A stretch of 64,000 bases of DNA, taken from positions 748,719 to 812,718 of the forward strand of contig ML682003.1 in the NCBI GenBank assembly GCA_007922195.1. The letters are read 5' to 3'. The notes under the pieces are model-generated. The model did not search any database and was not told the DNA's origin. It saw only the letters and a program-made list of their open reading frames with translations. Below, piece after piece: positions 41,191 to 53,276 of this stretch (positions are counted from its first letter, which is position 1; every line of letters begins with the position of its first letter). The position numbers and the translations under genes were made by a program. This DNA comes from Podocnemis expansa (taxonomy: Eukaryota; Chordata; Testudines; Podocnemididae).

Positions 41191-44099
41191 AGACCCACTC
41201 AGCCAATCAGGAAATTTGAACCCAGAGCATCATCACTCAGTGCTAGCCAGTTGTGTTGAAGGGAGGCCCCTTACCTTCGATTCAGCACAGTTAAAAAGCC
41301 AGGACTTAGGCATTTGAACTGAAGTACACAAGTTATTTTAAATAGCTTGTATATTGAATTTGATTGCTACCAAAAAGGGCAGGCAGTATTGACCTGTCCA
41401 CAGGCAATACATTCCCTGATTTCATCTGGAATTTTGCCTATATAAAAGCTGTTTCAAAAGACCTAACATCTTTAATTATACTAGCTTCAAATACAGTTTA
41501 CAAAGTCATGGATTTAGTCCAGCATTTCAGGCCCTAACTTTAGAATGTGATAGATTTAAATTTGATCCTACATCTCATTAGAGCCAAACTAGACTGCATA
41601 ATTTAAGGTCCTGGAAAGCCTATTTGCACTGATTAATTTATAATTGCTGATAAATCTCTTGGTAAAGGACATCAGTTCCACACGTTCAACAGGAACCAGA
41701 AAGCAACAAGCTTTATATGTAGGCAAATAATGAGATATAAATAGGTCTCAAGAAAGATTGGAAATGGGATGAAGGTTGGAGCATGAAAATAAAGCCAGTT
41801 AGAAGAAAGAAATCTTAACCAAGGAAAGAATGAAGTTGCTACTACTGGATGTGATGCTTTGTGCTGGTTACACATGAACAGAGAGAAGAGGTTTGCTGCT
41901 GTGCCTCTTGAAATGCAGCACCTTTTCCTGCATGACCAGTTGGCTCTGAAATGGTGGAGGAGACACTCTTCTTTGTAGTTCTTTCTGGGGCAGCTGAACA
42001 CCCATGGAGTAGTAACATGGCCCTGGTACCAGCACCTGCTGAAGTTTTGACTAAGAGAGAAAACATTGGGCTTGCTGCTATAATGACTTGGCAGAAAATG
42101 CTGTCCTGGGGAGAGACACGGGCAAGCGGGCAGCTTGTGCTGTGGAAAAGGCTCAAAATCTGTTGGAGATGAGACAGTTAGAAAGTGAGTGGAAAAGGAG
42201 GCAAAAGAAGGAAGCATTGGCATAAAAATGGGATTTGCTGAGGAAGCTGGACCATGAAAGGCCACGCGCCAGAAGTCAAGCTGTAAGGGGTAGTGAGCAC
42301 CTGACTGGCAAGGTTGACCATTAGGACCCTAACTGCCCTGAAGAATTTGTTCATCATGACTTGTTTATAGCCAAGGACAATTTCTCTGATTGACAGAGAT
42401 CAGAATGGGTACATTCAATTCCAGATGGCCCTCATTATACTTTTATATTAGTTATATTGTAAGTATAACTATAAATAATTATACTGTTTTCCTAGCTGCA
42501 GAAAGTTTCATTTGGGTTTGATTTCTTACGGTGACCTGTGGCGATGTGTCCTGGAAGACACTTTAGACTCACTAGCCTGATGGTAGGCTACAGGCACCCT
42601 AGTCCCAATCAGATTTCTATCACACAGCCAAACCCTATGCTGGCCTGAGATATGTGGGAGAAGGAACACGGCCTGGCTCCATCCTGGGCAGGGAAGCCTG
42701 GAGATTGCTCCCGGGCTACTTCCCCAGTCTCCAAGCAGTACCGGTCTTTCTTGCTGTCACTCCTCCAGGATGCAAGCAGCTGATGGATTCTCACAGACGT
42801 GTGATCATCTGCCCACCCATATCCACATCCTTGATTTGCACTGCTGATTGAGAACCTGCTTAGAATCACGTGTGTGCCGTGGCTACAGAGCCGGCTCCTC
42901 TGTGAGGCAAGAGACAGACATGGCTTCAGGTGACCGTTCTTAGGGACGCCTGGGCCCCCTGAAGATCAGGCTGGCTCCTGCCTCTTCAACTCTTTCCTAG
43001 CAGCTCAGGTACTGTTAGTCAACCTGCAGCTTAAGTCATGTAGGCAGAGTGCACTTTAAATCCCTCTGAAGGCAGACGCTGGAGACTTATGCACTTTGGA
43101 AAAGCATCTTCAACCACCATGAATGAGATGGGGGGGCACCACAACCCCTTGAGCCAGCCCTGCTTGGCTCTGTTCCCCTGCTGTGCTGCAAAAGGGACAG
43201 ATCTGACCCAGGGGAAAGGTCAGGACTTAGTAGTGTGGCCATGTGGGTTTTTCAATGATTATAACCCATGCTTTCCCTCAGTCACTGATGCCACACAGCC
43301 CAGGACTTAGCCCACAGCATAGCGGCTGCAATTTTCATTGCAGTTTATATGATGCTGTGGAGCAGCTATTTAAATATTGATTTCCAGGCTCTGCAATCTT
43401 TTAATTGTCCACCAGGGCATTCACCACCAAGGACAACACAAATAGACAGCCAGCAAGTCAAAGTCATCTATGCTTTTTACTGTCACAAAGGACCCAACAG
43501 CACAACGTGTTTTGCAGAAAAGCAGTTTTTAGTGCCTGGCTCTTGGGCAATCAATCCTTTTACTCTAAGAAACATACATATGAAGGTTTAATATTCTCCA
43601 TCTGTTAAAACTTCACTGCTGTAGTAGCAGACACCTCTCCTTCACGCTGAAGTACAGTAACAAACCATCTTCCCTGTAACCTCTGTGTGCGTGTGTGTGT
43701 GTAAATAAAAGAACAGTAACACCCACTGGGCATCCTGTGACTAATTGTGTGCTATACTCCTGACAAGCAAAGACAAAAGGCTGCTACCGTGCACTTGAGA
43801 TCACTTAGAGGAGCCTGCAGGGAAACACTGGAGTATTACAGCCCACATAACACACAAAGAAACTATGTCTACAAATACCTCAGGGGCATGTGAAAATGAG
43901 TTTGTTCCAGAGGTCAAATATTAACAATTTGTGTGTGTGCGCGCTTTCTATTGCAATTTCATTCCCTCCATTCCAGTGCAGATGGAAAATATCACAAGAC
44001 AGAAGTCTGATTCAAGTAATAAAGAGATGAAAACAATGCCGTGCACCAGGGTAAAACTAACACATGAGCATAGTGGGTGTGACAGTTGCAGAATTAATC
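41191..44099. other. No gene identified; single-copy region with one 197-codon minus frame
   Basis: Nearly 3 kb with no recognised transposon. The frame at 41672-42265 on the minus strand (197 codons) is the longest non-transposon frame in the window, but it has no known domain, and plus-strand frames of similar quality overlap it. I consider it unproven. A (GT)n run lies at 43684-43702. Confidence 0.4.
43684..43702. repeat. (GT)n microsatellite
   Basis: A short GT run with one interruption. A further GTGTGTGTGCGCGC run is at 43931-43945. Confidence 0.85.
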
Positions 44100-45196
44100 A
44101 GATGAAAGGGAGAAAAAATGATTGAGCCCCCCCAAAAGTGATCTTATGCAACCTGATGGCTTGCCTAGCTATCTGTACAAGCAAACAATGGTGGTCTTAT
44201 TATTCAGCTGGAGTGCTGCTGCTCTTGGTTTTGAAGATTTTTTACTATTTTTCTGCTTCTCTGGAATGAATCAACGAAATGGGGAAAAGACACAGAGAGG
44301 GAGCTGGGATAGGGACAAGTCAGGAGAGGAGGAGAGAGACAGAAAGGCTGGGAAAGTGAGTGAGAAGACAGAGACAGTCAAGTGAGGGTCAAGGTGGGGG
44401 GACGAGCAGGGGATTAGGAAGATTCGGGAAGATGGGCATCATGGATGGATTTTACTGGCTAGCAAGGTTCACCAGGACATTTAGCATTGTTTACTGAGTA
44501 GTGATAATGGGGCCCATTACTGTTGTATGCTCTGCTGGAAATGCGTCAAAAGGTTTTAATCAGGGTCACTCAAATTACTATTTACTTAACCAGCCATTTG
44601 CTATCGCCGCTGCCCCTGCAGCATATTTTGATCCTAATTAGTAGCTCTCATCCTAAATGCTCTGTCCAAGCTGGGGCCTTGCTAGGTTTCCTCATTATAC
44701 AGCTGACCATATGCACAAGAAAGGGCACTAGGTTTCAAAGACGATGAAGTGCCAGGCCTGGTGTGAAACTATCCCTCAAATGAGAGTCATTTCATTTTCC
44801 AAATACTAAATTGCTGTGCTATAAAAAAAAAAGAGGGCTGCATGCACTGTAAAGCAAACTAAGCTCACTATGTTCAGCATTAAATTTTTAACAATGACTT
44901 ATGAGCCAGCAGAGCATAGGAAACACACAACTGTCCTTGAGGTTTGGGTCCCTCACTCCAGTTTTACTTGCAATATGTGGATTCTTCTTCTGAGCTCAGG
45001 AATCTCAGGTGCATAGAGTAGCAGAAATAGCCTGAGCAAATTGGTGGCTGTAGCTGTGCAGATTGTTTGAGGAAGAGTCTCCTTTATGCATGAAGAGGAA
45101 CTGGGGGGAAGGAGGCCAGTTCCAAATCACTAAAGACCTTTTCTATTCCCCAGTTTGTTAAGCATCTAGGAATCAAAGCCCCTTCTCAGGACTACA
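44100..45196. other. No gene; single-copy, part possibly conserved
   Basis: Nothing coding recognised. The block 44500-44720 is repeat-free with CCATTACTG, TCAATTACTATTTACTTAAC-like and GATCCTAATTAGTAGC words and might be conserved non-coding DNA. Purine-rich sequence fills 44276-44400. Confidence 0.35.
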
Positions 45197-45204
45197 CACT
45201 GGAC

Positions 45205-45818
45205 CAGAGCCCACAGCTCCGTGGATGCGGACAACCATAGACCCATTGTTGCAGCTTGCTCTATGGATGTGGATTCTATTTTTATCTGACCAGGGTGCAA
45301 TCCATCGCTGCAGCTGCCGCTCTGATCTGTGTCAGCACCATACAGGGGAACAAGGAAGCACTCCAGCCAATCCTAGCTATGCGCTGATTGTGGTCTGCCG
45401 GCCAATCAGAATCTTAGTCACAGCAGGCTGGAGCTTGGAGGGTCACCACTCACTGTCAGTCAGTCAGCATGCTGGCCTTTGATTGGCTCATCCCCCACGA
45501 CTTCCCTTCCCATGTCTTCCTTTTCTTGTTTGCAATTCACATCCCATGCTGTCAGCCAGAGATTTCATTTTGGGGAGGAGAGCAAGGAAATCTGATTGAC
45601 AGCACAATGTGAGGAAAAAAAAAAAAGAAAAGGAAAAAGTGGGCAGGACCCATCTGGGCAATGAGCCAATCAGAGGCTCAAATGCTGACTGCGAGCCCAT
45701 GCTCGGTTGCGGATGCGGTTATGGGCATAGATAAAACATGGCATGCAGATCACGGACCACATAGGCACTGTCACTGAGTGGATGCGGATCCACATTTTTG
45801 TGTCTGTGCAGGGCTCTA
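45205..45818. mobile_element. Non-autonomous hAT transposon with CCAAT motifs, 614 bp
   Basis: Left end CAGAGCCCACAGCTCCGTGG and right end (GTCTGTGCAGGGCTCTA) are inverted, with subterminal GTGGATGCGGA / GGATGCGGATCCAC on both sides. Flanks CACTGGAC (45197-45204) and CACTGGCA (45819-45826) agree at six of eight bases. Inside are CCAATCCTAGC (45366), CCAATCAGAATC (45402), GATTGGCTCATC (45481) and CCAATCAGAGG (45665). No transposase is encoded. Placement in hAT is based on the ends and 8-bp duplication. Confidence 0.75.
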
Positions 45819-45974
45819 CACTGGCACTCATCGATCTCAGTAGTTGCAGCAGTAGTACATGTACACTGTGTCCTTTTATACCAAAGGGTGTGACCACTCA
45901 GCAAAGCCAATGAGTGGCATAGAGTATTACAGGGACCCATAAGTCAAGTATGTGCACCGTAATACACCTCCCTT

Positions 45975-46138
45975 TGTAGCATTGGGAATGACTCACTTGA
46001 TGGTGGATTCTCTGTATCTTAAAGTCTTTAAACCACGTGTTGAGGACTTTAGTAACTCAGTCATAGCTTAGAGGTTTACTGCAGGAGTGGGTGGGTCAGG
46101 TGCTGTGGTTTGTGCTGTGTATGGGGTCAGACTAGATC
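45975..46138 (+). mobile_element. CR1 3'-end fragment
   Basis: CTTAAAGTCTTTAAACCACG, AACTCAGTCATAGCTTAGAG, GTGGGTGGGTCAGGTGCTGT and GGGGTCAGACTAGATCAT follow the CR1 tail of one subfamily in plus orientation. It meets a second, oppositely oriented CR1 at 46139. Confidence 0.75.
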
Positions 46139-46870
46139 ATAGACTCATAGGGCTGGAAGGCAACTCATGAGGTCATCTAGTCCAAACCCCTGCAAAAGAA
46201 GTAGGACCACTCTCACTAAATCATCCCAGCCAGGGTTTTGTCTAACTGAGCCTTAAATATGTCCAAAGATGGAGATTCCACCGCCTCCCTAGGCAACCCA
46301 CTCCAATGCTTCACCACCCTCCCAGGGAGAAAGTTTTCCTAATATCCAACCTCGACTGCCCCAGCTGCAGCTTGAAACCATTGCTCCTTCTTCTGTCTTC
46401 TGTCACCATTGAGACTAGCCTAGCTCCCTCCTCTTTGGAGCACCCCTTTAAGGAGCTGAAGGTATCAAATCCCCCCTTAGTCTTCTCTTATGCAGACCAA
46501 GTAAGTCTGGTTCTTTCAGTCTCTCCCTGTAAGTCATGTGCCTGAACTACCTAATCATTTTTGTTGCCCTCTGCTGGATTCTAATTTGTCAACACCCTTT
46601 CTGTAGTGTGGAGCCCAAAACCATACACAGTATTCCAGATGTGGCCTCACCAGCGCCGAATAGAGGGGAATAATCACATCCCTCGATCTGCTGACAACAC
46701 TCCTACTGATGCAGCCCAACATGCCATTGGCCTTTTTGGCAACAAGAGCACATTGTTGACTCATATCGAGCTTCCCATCCACCATAACCACCAGATGATC
46801 ATATCGGTTCCTTCTGACCTTAGCATCTATGACACATGTAAGGATTCTACTGAGAGCCAATAGCCCACTG
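46139..46870 (-). mobile_element. CR1 LINE fragment, minus orientation
   Basis: From the tail (ATAGACTCATAGGGCTGG) to a translated minus-strand region at 46555-46896 with [40 protein letters not shown] and [20 protein letters not shown], the CR1 C-terminal part with only limited decay. It forms a tail-to-tail pair with the neighbouring copy. Confidence 0.9.
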
Positions 46871-47794
46871 GTCATCATAATCATTAACAATTCCATGTAT
46901 GAATTTTGAAGAAGTTATACATCTATACTGAAAATTATGTTCCCAAAGCCTTGAAGTTACAGGAACATTACCATGCCTTGGACGTGTTGACGTCAGGAAG
47001 ATCATGGTAGATGTCTATCTTTCTGTCTCATTTCTGCATATTGTCTCTCTCACAATGCATGTTTATTTGCACGTGGAGCCACCAATGAATTAAGATGGGA
47101 AAATCAACAGACAGCAACACGTAATGGGAAGCGGTGGAAGGTGGGAGTTTTATGAATAAGATCAAAGGACTGTTTTGATATGTCTAGGGCTCTAAGGAGA
47201 CAGACAATATCCCTTACTCAGGGACAAGCTGGCAGCCTGTTTTATCTCATGACAAATGACTCTCAGCAAGTCCTGTCTGAACAATGCTGGAAGGCCTTTG
47301 GGGTGAGCTTTACTTGAATAAAATGAGGTATCAGGATGTGTGTTAGGCTTTTATTTCATATGTAAGAATTTGTTTTCAGTATTAATACTTGACATGCTTT
47401 GTGTCTCTTCTCTATGTTAAATGAACATTTGCTGGTTTTCACTATAAACTTTTCTAAGTGCTGTGTTCAACAGAGCAGAAATCTGAGGTGGACCTGGTAA
47501 TCTGGAGTGTATGGCTCCTTTGAGAGCTGCCAGTCTGTAAATATTATGAGTGTTACAGTGCACGAGGGGCTGGACACATCAGGGAGATGATCAGGGATGG
47601 AGCGTGCCTATTGCTAAACCAAAGACGGACAGCAGAGCCTTCATGAGCTGAGAGGGGAGCACGTATTGCCTCTGTGTGGCGGAGTTGGGGGGAGGCAAGA
47701 GCAGAGAAATCTCCTTCATGCTAAGAGCAGGTGATAGTGAGGGGCCTCATATTCCTGTGCACCCCAAAAAGTGTCACAGGTGCATCGTCAGCAG
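46871..47794. other. No gene; unclassified sequence
   Basis: About 900 bases without a recognised exon or repeat. Confidence 0.4.
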
Positions 47795-47925
47795 GGTCTA
47801 ACAAATTTAATCAAAGGATACCTAAAGGACTAAATGAAGCAATGTCAGAACTGTTAGCAAATACCTTTGAGAAAACACAGAGGAAGAGTGAGGTTCCCAC
47901 AGGTAGAGAAGGTACAACTTAATAC
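47795..47925 (+). mobile_element. Short CR1 fragment
   Basis: GGACTAAATGAAGCAATGTC, GAACTGTTAGCAAATACCTT and AGGAAGAGTGAGGTTCCCAC match the CR1 region just before the reverse transcriptase domain (the GEVP-coding segment). About 130 bases only. Confidence 0.6.
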
Positions 47926-47932
47926 CCTTATC

Positions 47933-47972
47933 AAAAATAAAAATAAAAATAAAAATAAAAAAAAAATAAAAA
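47933..47972. repeat. (AAAAAT)n simple repeat
   Basis: Tandem AAAAAT units with one longer A run, directly after a CR1 piece. Confidence 0.9.
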
Positions 47973-48447
47973 GAGGAAATGAAGCACTGAGAACTAAAAC
48001 ACAACTTGAACAGAGGATATCAACATGATATGTAATACCATAACCATCTGAAGTGAGATATTTAAAGCCAAAAAGGCAGCTGAGAGGCACCTAAATGTAA
48101 TTTGTACCTTTCAAAAAATCACCCTCTTACTGGCTAAACCTTGGCTCAGGCCAGACATCATGAATGATGAAGTAGGGAAAGTGAAGTAAGAAAAACAAAT
48201 GCCAAAGAACCCTGTTTACTTCATCTCTACTGAAAATAAATACTTCCCCCCCCAATGGAGGAGGACTAAATCATAACAAAGAAGAGTAAATATGCCTAAG
48301 CAGCCTGTAGTTTGGCTAGGAAGCCAGGCTTATTCTGCCATATTCTAGGAAAGATGCAAGGGGATCTGAAATGATGACACATGGTCAGGACTCCAGCAGC
48401 AGAAAGACAGTAAGCCAGCCCTGCACCTCTTATAAATCCACATCTCT
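47973..48447. other. No gene; unclassified sequence
   Basis: No recognised element in about 475 bases. Confidence 0.4.
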
Positions 48448-48459
48448 ATTAAAGTCAAA

Positions 48460-49237
48460 AAAAGCAAGGAGTCTTGTGGCACTTAAAGACTAACAGATTT
48501 ATTTATCGCATGAGCTTTCGTGCGAGAATATCCCACTTTGTCAGATGCTTTGAAGAGGGAGAACTTAGAGATTGGATGGTCATACTGCAACCTGATCTCA
48601 TGTCTTACACTCCCCTGCGTATATTTTCATCCAATTCTGTAAGTTCTCCTTCTTCAAAGCATCTGACCAAGTGGGATATTCTCCCATGAAAGCTCATGTG
48701 ATAAATAAATCTGTTAGGCTATGTCTACAATTAGAGTTTCAGTTCGAATTACTGAATTTAAATTAGTCAATTCACACTAATAATTATTAATTCAAATTCA
48801 GTCAATTCAAATTGACATGGCCACACTAGAAAATCCAGTTCAAATTGGCATGTCCATGAACAGGACTTGCTAGCTCGAATTCGGTAGGGGGTGCTATTGA
48901 ATAGGGAAAAATCAAGCTGTGGCTAATTCAAACTAAAAGTGAATTCGAATTGACATGGCCACACTGGGTCAACTCGAATTACTCAGTTTGAACTGACTCT
49001 GACTTCGAAGTCAAATGAGGTTTGACCAGTCAGCTTTCCTCAGTTCGAACTGAGGAGTTCCTCAGTTCGAATTGAAGAAAGTCAGTGTGTCCATGCACTT
49101 AATAGAATTCGAATTGATGGCAATCAATTTGAATTCAGTTGTAAGTGTACACATACCCTTAGTCTTTAAGTGCCACAAGACTCCTTGCTTTTTTGCTTTA
49201 CTAGATTAACACAGCTGCCCCTTTGGAACATGGCTAG
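48460..49237. mobile_element. Fold-back PLE miniature with 12-bp duplication and nested TIR element
   Basis: The left arm (48460-48580) is a reverse-complement PLE tail; the loop is CTGCAACCTGATCTCATGTC plus following bases; the right arm (from about 48620) is a forward tail that is interrupted at 48717 and continues at 49159 with TTAGTCTTTAAGTGCCACAA to ACACAGCTGCCCCTTTGGAA. The target duplication ATTAAAGTCAAA is perfect at 48448-48459 and 49238-49249. Without the nested element the miniature is about 333 bases long. Both hammerhead-like cores have one altered base (CTGACCA in plus, CTGACAA in minus). Confidence 0.85.
48717..49158. mobile_element. TIR element E, AATTCGAATT-word type, 442 bp
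   Basis: Ends GGCTATGTCTACAATTAGAG and AAGTGTACACATACCC. Perfect 3-bp duplication TTA (48714-48716 and 49159-49161); the interrupted PLE tail reads CTGTTAGTCTTTAAG when the element and one TTA are removed, exactly as in the intact tail at 54828. The interior consists of AATTCGAATT / AATTCAAATT words and the CATGGCCACACT module. TTA duplication fits PIF/Harbinger preference, but no transposase is visible. Confidence 0.85.
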
Positions 49238-49249
49238 ATTAAAGTCAAA

Positions 49250-50499
49250 GGAGCTAAAGTGACTCACACTGCAGAATGTCTGCCCAAGCATTTTCAGCAG
49301 CACTGTCCCATCGAACACCACACTGGTGTGTTAACTGACAATGCCACCGCCTGAATGAACATTTGACTTGTCTCCATTTTGCTTTGGGCCCAACCCTGTG
49401 AGATACAGAATACTTTCTCCAAAGAGAAAAGGAGCCAGGAACTTACACAAGGCAACCAACACCTCTCAAGAGATTCTCACTGATTTTCCTGGGACTTGGA
49501 TCAAGCACAGGGACCTTAGCTTGTGAAACTGAAAGAGTTTATAGCTCTTTATTGTGCTGAGTAGCTACTCATAGAGTCTTGCTGGCCCAAAAGAGCCCCC
49601 AGCTTCCCCTACTGGGAGAGAAAATTTTGGAATACATTAGCTGTGGTATAAGAAAGCTTGAGCATCCCTTCTGATCCGTGACCCGTTGAGCTGCCGTTCC
49701 CCAGCTGAATGTAGCTGAAGTATTCCAAACAAAGCCAACTGAAGAGCCATTTGGCTCTCTTTTTGCTGTGAACAATAAAAAATACCCAAGCATATAAAGA
49801 AGACAAAGTAAATGCTCAGGGCTACATAGAGGCAATTTGTCCTCCACTTTTGGGATGAAGGCATATTTTTTTCCTACTTCCTCCTCTCAAGACCTATACA
49901 TATATTTTCCCCTTGCAATGCATTTGTCATTGTACTTCTTTCAGTCAAAATACAACAACATACACATTTTTATGCAAATTATTTTATTTATTTTTTATGA
50001 TGGGTGCTGAATTAAGCCCTTTACTTGGAACATCCTTTATGATGCTATAAATATAAAACAGACTTTGAATTATTCACATTCCACAGATATGGTGGAATCT
50101 GAAGCTGCTTCAGGGTGCATTGACTGGAACCTGTAAAAATTTGGATATAAAATAACTTTTATTGCTTGTAAAAATCCTGGCCATACATGGAAGTATTTAC
50201 ATGTTTAAAGTAGTGAGGTAGCTGAGAAATGAAAGAGCCATTTAATTTTTTTTCTTAGTTAGATGAAGATTAAAAGAAGAAATAAAATAATAAAATCATT
50301 GCAATGCTTTGTACTTTAATAGCCTCTTTTGTTCTAGAATTCCAATATCTGTAAAAGTTGGGCATTTCCAAAGAAATCTAAAGGTGTTAGATCCCCATTT
50401 TAATGTGAATTGGATTTCTAGCTCCCACAGGCTATTCTGAAAATGCCAACCCATAAAATTAAATTAATTAAGCCTCATTCACAACACTCTTGAAAAGCA
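49250..50499. other. No gene; unclassified sequence
   Basis: About 1.2 kb. Three overlapping minus-strand frames at 49569-49864 carry no motif. No transposon recognised. Confidence 0.4.
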
Positions 50500-50640
50500 G
50501 ATTTTTCTCCAGATGCGAACACTGAAGCATAAAGAGGTTGAATGGCACTGGGCACTAGCCACTGTCAGGGAATGGGAAGACAGAATTCCTGAATCACAGT
50601 TTCCAAGTCCATCATACTATATCGCACCTTCTTCTCAGGA
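50500..50640 (-). repeat. MIR fragment
   Basis: Reverse-orientation MIR blocks: CAGATGCGAACACTGAAGCA, TAAAGAGGTTGAATGGCACT and AGACAGAATTCCTGAATCAC. Diverged old copy. Confidence 0.65.
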
Positions 50641-51989
50641 CAGACTATGACTTATGGGCATGCTTGGTACTTCAGGTACAGCAAGTGGATGTACAGTGGA
50701 CAGTCTTATAACAAGGAGATTTTCACAGTTAAAAATGGAGAATTTCTAAAAGATTTGTGAAATGTCTAACCATTTCACACCTCATCACTAGGTAGGGATG
50801 GAAGGATAGATTATTAAAAAAAAATCAAAGCTCAGTATTTCTCTGTGGAGCTTTGATGTCATTGTGTAAAAGTTGTTGGCTTTACTAGTATTCACATCTT
50901 CACCACTCTGATATGGAAATGTTCAACATTGTCATTCTGGTCACTGCTACTGCATAGAAAGGGCTAAATTTAGAGAAGGACTGGGTGAAAAAGTGGAACT
51001 ATAGCTACATCAGATGGATATTGTTAATGGCTTGAAATGATTCCCAGGAGACGGGTTCCATTATCTCTTCTGTACAATGTTCATCTTAGTTCAACAGGTT
51101 TGGTCATTTTGGCTGGCATTTTGAAAGTTGCTCAAAAGATTTAAATGCCCAGCTGCCACGAGAGAGCATGTGAATCAGTGTTTACCTTGTTTTCCCTCTC
51201 AGTACCTAAACTAAGCCTGAGGAGCTAGCGATTCAACCAGTTGACGACAGCTGGTGATTAATCCTGGTCACATGTGACCTGAGGCATGTTGTGTGTATGC
51301 TAAAAAGAACAGAGATCCCAAAAGGGAGATGTGAGTCCATAAGTCCCTTTAAAGTCTACTTTGACTTATTGGCTGCAGGCCCAATAGCCTCAAATTGTCA
51401 CCTGGGCAATTCCAACAGTGCTCCTCATGCTACTGGTGGAAATCCACCCTTACGTGCTAGTAATAACCCCATTTGGATGTCATCCTGGAATATTACTAAC
51501 ATCAAATCAATGAGTTTCCTCCCTCCCTGTGTGACTCCTTTCATTCTCCTGTCTTTTCCCCTCTCCGTTCTGTTGGAGTAGCAGTCACAGGCCTGGATCT
51601 GGTGGTGTATCTTCCTGGGGCATTATTAGTGCATTCTGCTCTCTGACACAAATCAAAGAATCCTTCCTTTCTCTCAGCAGTTCGCTGATGTTTCACTCCT
51701 CCTCTTGGTGCCTTCTTTCACAACTGCTAGTGATGGGTTCCATTCTTGACATCCTTCTTCCAAATGCTACTTTCTTCTCCAGACTTGGTGTCCAATAATA
51801 TGTGGGTAAAAGTCACTATAGCAGCGAAATGTGAAGTTAAAATTGAACTCTGTCTTACAGTCAGATCCACTCCACCTAGGAACAGGTGCAGATTTCTTTA
51901 ATGGCACGTGAATGACTAGATCACATGAAGTGAGGTTCCTGGGTCAAAGAAGGGGGGATAAAGTTTCAGTGTCATTTTAAAGACTGGCT
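50641..51989. other. No gene; unclassified sequence
   Basis: About 1.3 kb without recognised features; the plus frame at 51291-51581 has no motif. Confidence 0.4.
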
Positions 51990-52245
51990 GCCTTTTAAGG
52001 AGTGAGTATAGTTCAGTGGATAGGGAATAAGATCAGCCTCCGTCATTGGCTTGAGGCATGACCATTAGAAGTGAAAGTGCCTCTGTTTACCCTCTACCTC
52101 TTTGTATGATGCATTCATTTAGACTGTAAGCTCTACGAGATAGGGACTGCTTCTTTCTGTAGATCTGCATACTGCCTATCAAAGTGAGGTCCTGATCTCA
52201 GCTGGGATTTGTAAGGGGATAGTTATAATATAAACAGCAATAACA
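51990..52245 (+). repeat. MIR-like/CORE-SINE fragment
   Basis: TAGTTCAGTGGATAGGG, GTGCCTCTGTTTACCCTCTA, CATTTAGACTGTAAGCTCTA and GAGGTCCTGATCTCAGCTGG keep the order of a MIR-like sauropsid SINE, whose 3' part has TAGATTGTAAGCTC and GGGGCCCTGATCT blocks. Confidence 0.7.
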
Positions 52246-53276
52246 GAGTCTTACATAAGGAAGAATCCCACAGCACATCACAAATATAAACTGATCTACA
52301 TAAAGTGAATTTATTCTACCTACTCCTGAAATGTCAGTGCCTCTGGGGTGGAAGTTAGTGACTTATAAACAGCACACAGAGACGTCATGGGGGAATTGCG
52401 ATTGACTAGAGATCTCTCTCAGAAACTTGGCCTTCAGCTGCCTGCACTTGAAGAAATTTTTAAATGCAGACCACAAAGTAGATGATAAATTAGAAAACCA
52501 GCAGCCTGCAGAATAAGTTGCAGATACTCCACAAAAAAGCTATTGAGGAAAAAAAAATATTGCCATAAATTGTGTTAAGCAAAGTATTTTAAGGCAGAAG
52601 CACAGTTTTGATGAGAGTTACAATGAGGGTTTGAGGACCAGCCATTTGTGTTCTGCAGAATGCCAGACAACAATGTTATTGTCTGAACAGGATCCTGGCT
52701 GATGGAGAACAGTGGGTGTGTGGATCTCACAATAGAAAGAACTGGAACTTCTCTCCCATAGGTACCAAATCTGGAGCGGTGTTGGGGTCCCCCTTCTTCA
52801 GAATGACTTCAGCAGGAGATGAGGATGCTCAGTATCTCCCTAGGGTTTGAACCTTTGAGTTTGCTTAAGACGGAGCAGCGTAAAGACTCAACGTCACATA
52901 TCAAAATACCCAGCATAGCACAACTGCCACAAAATGAATCAACTTAGGCACATAGTGTATTTGTTTGTTCCATGTCATGATATATATTTGTTCACATACA
53001 TTTGTTTGATATCATTATGATAATTAGAGGAAACTGCAGGTAAAAAGTATGAAGATTTTGAGGTCCATATATTAACTATATAGTTTCTGGTCAAAAGTAG
53101 TCAGTGGAAATATCCTCCACCATAGGGATGACTCCTGCATCAGCCACCCCTACAGCACAGAGGGTCTTACCACAGAGGGAAGGGATGGAGTGAAGAATGG
53201 TGAAGTGTAGCTCTGCAGCACTGATTCTCTACTGACATTATGTCTCCAAGGGATTTTATGCCAGATACATAAACTC
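52246..53276. other. No gene; unclassified sequence
   Basis: About 1 kb with no recognised gene or transposon. Confidence 0.4.

Noticed and set aside
48460..48720. Possible CRISPR-like or tandem direct repeat array from recurring tail sequence
   Set aside because: The recurrence is an inverted pair of PLE tails with a target duplication, not spaced direct repeats, and the genome is a vertebrate.
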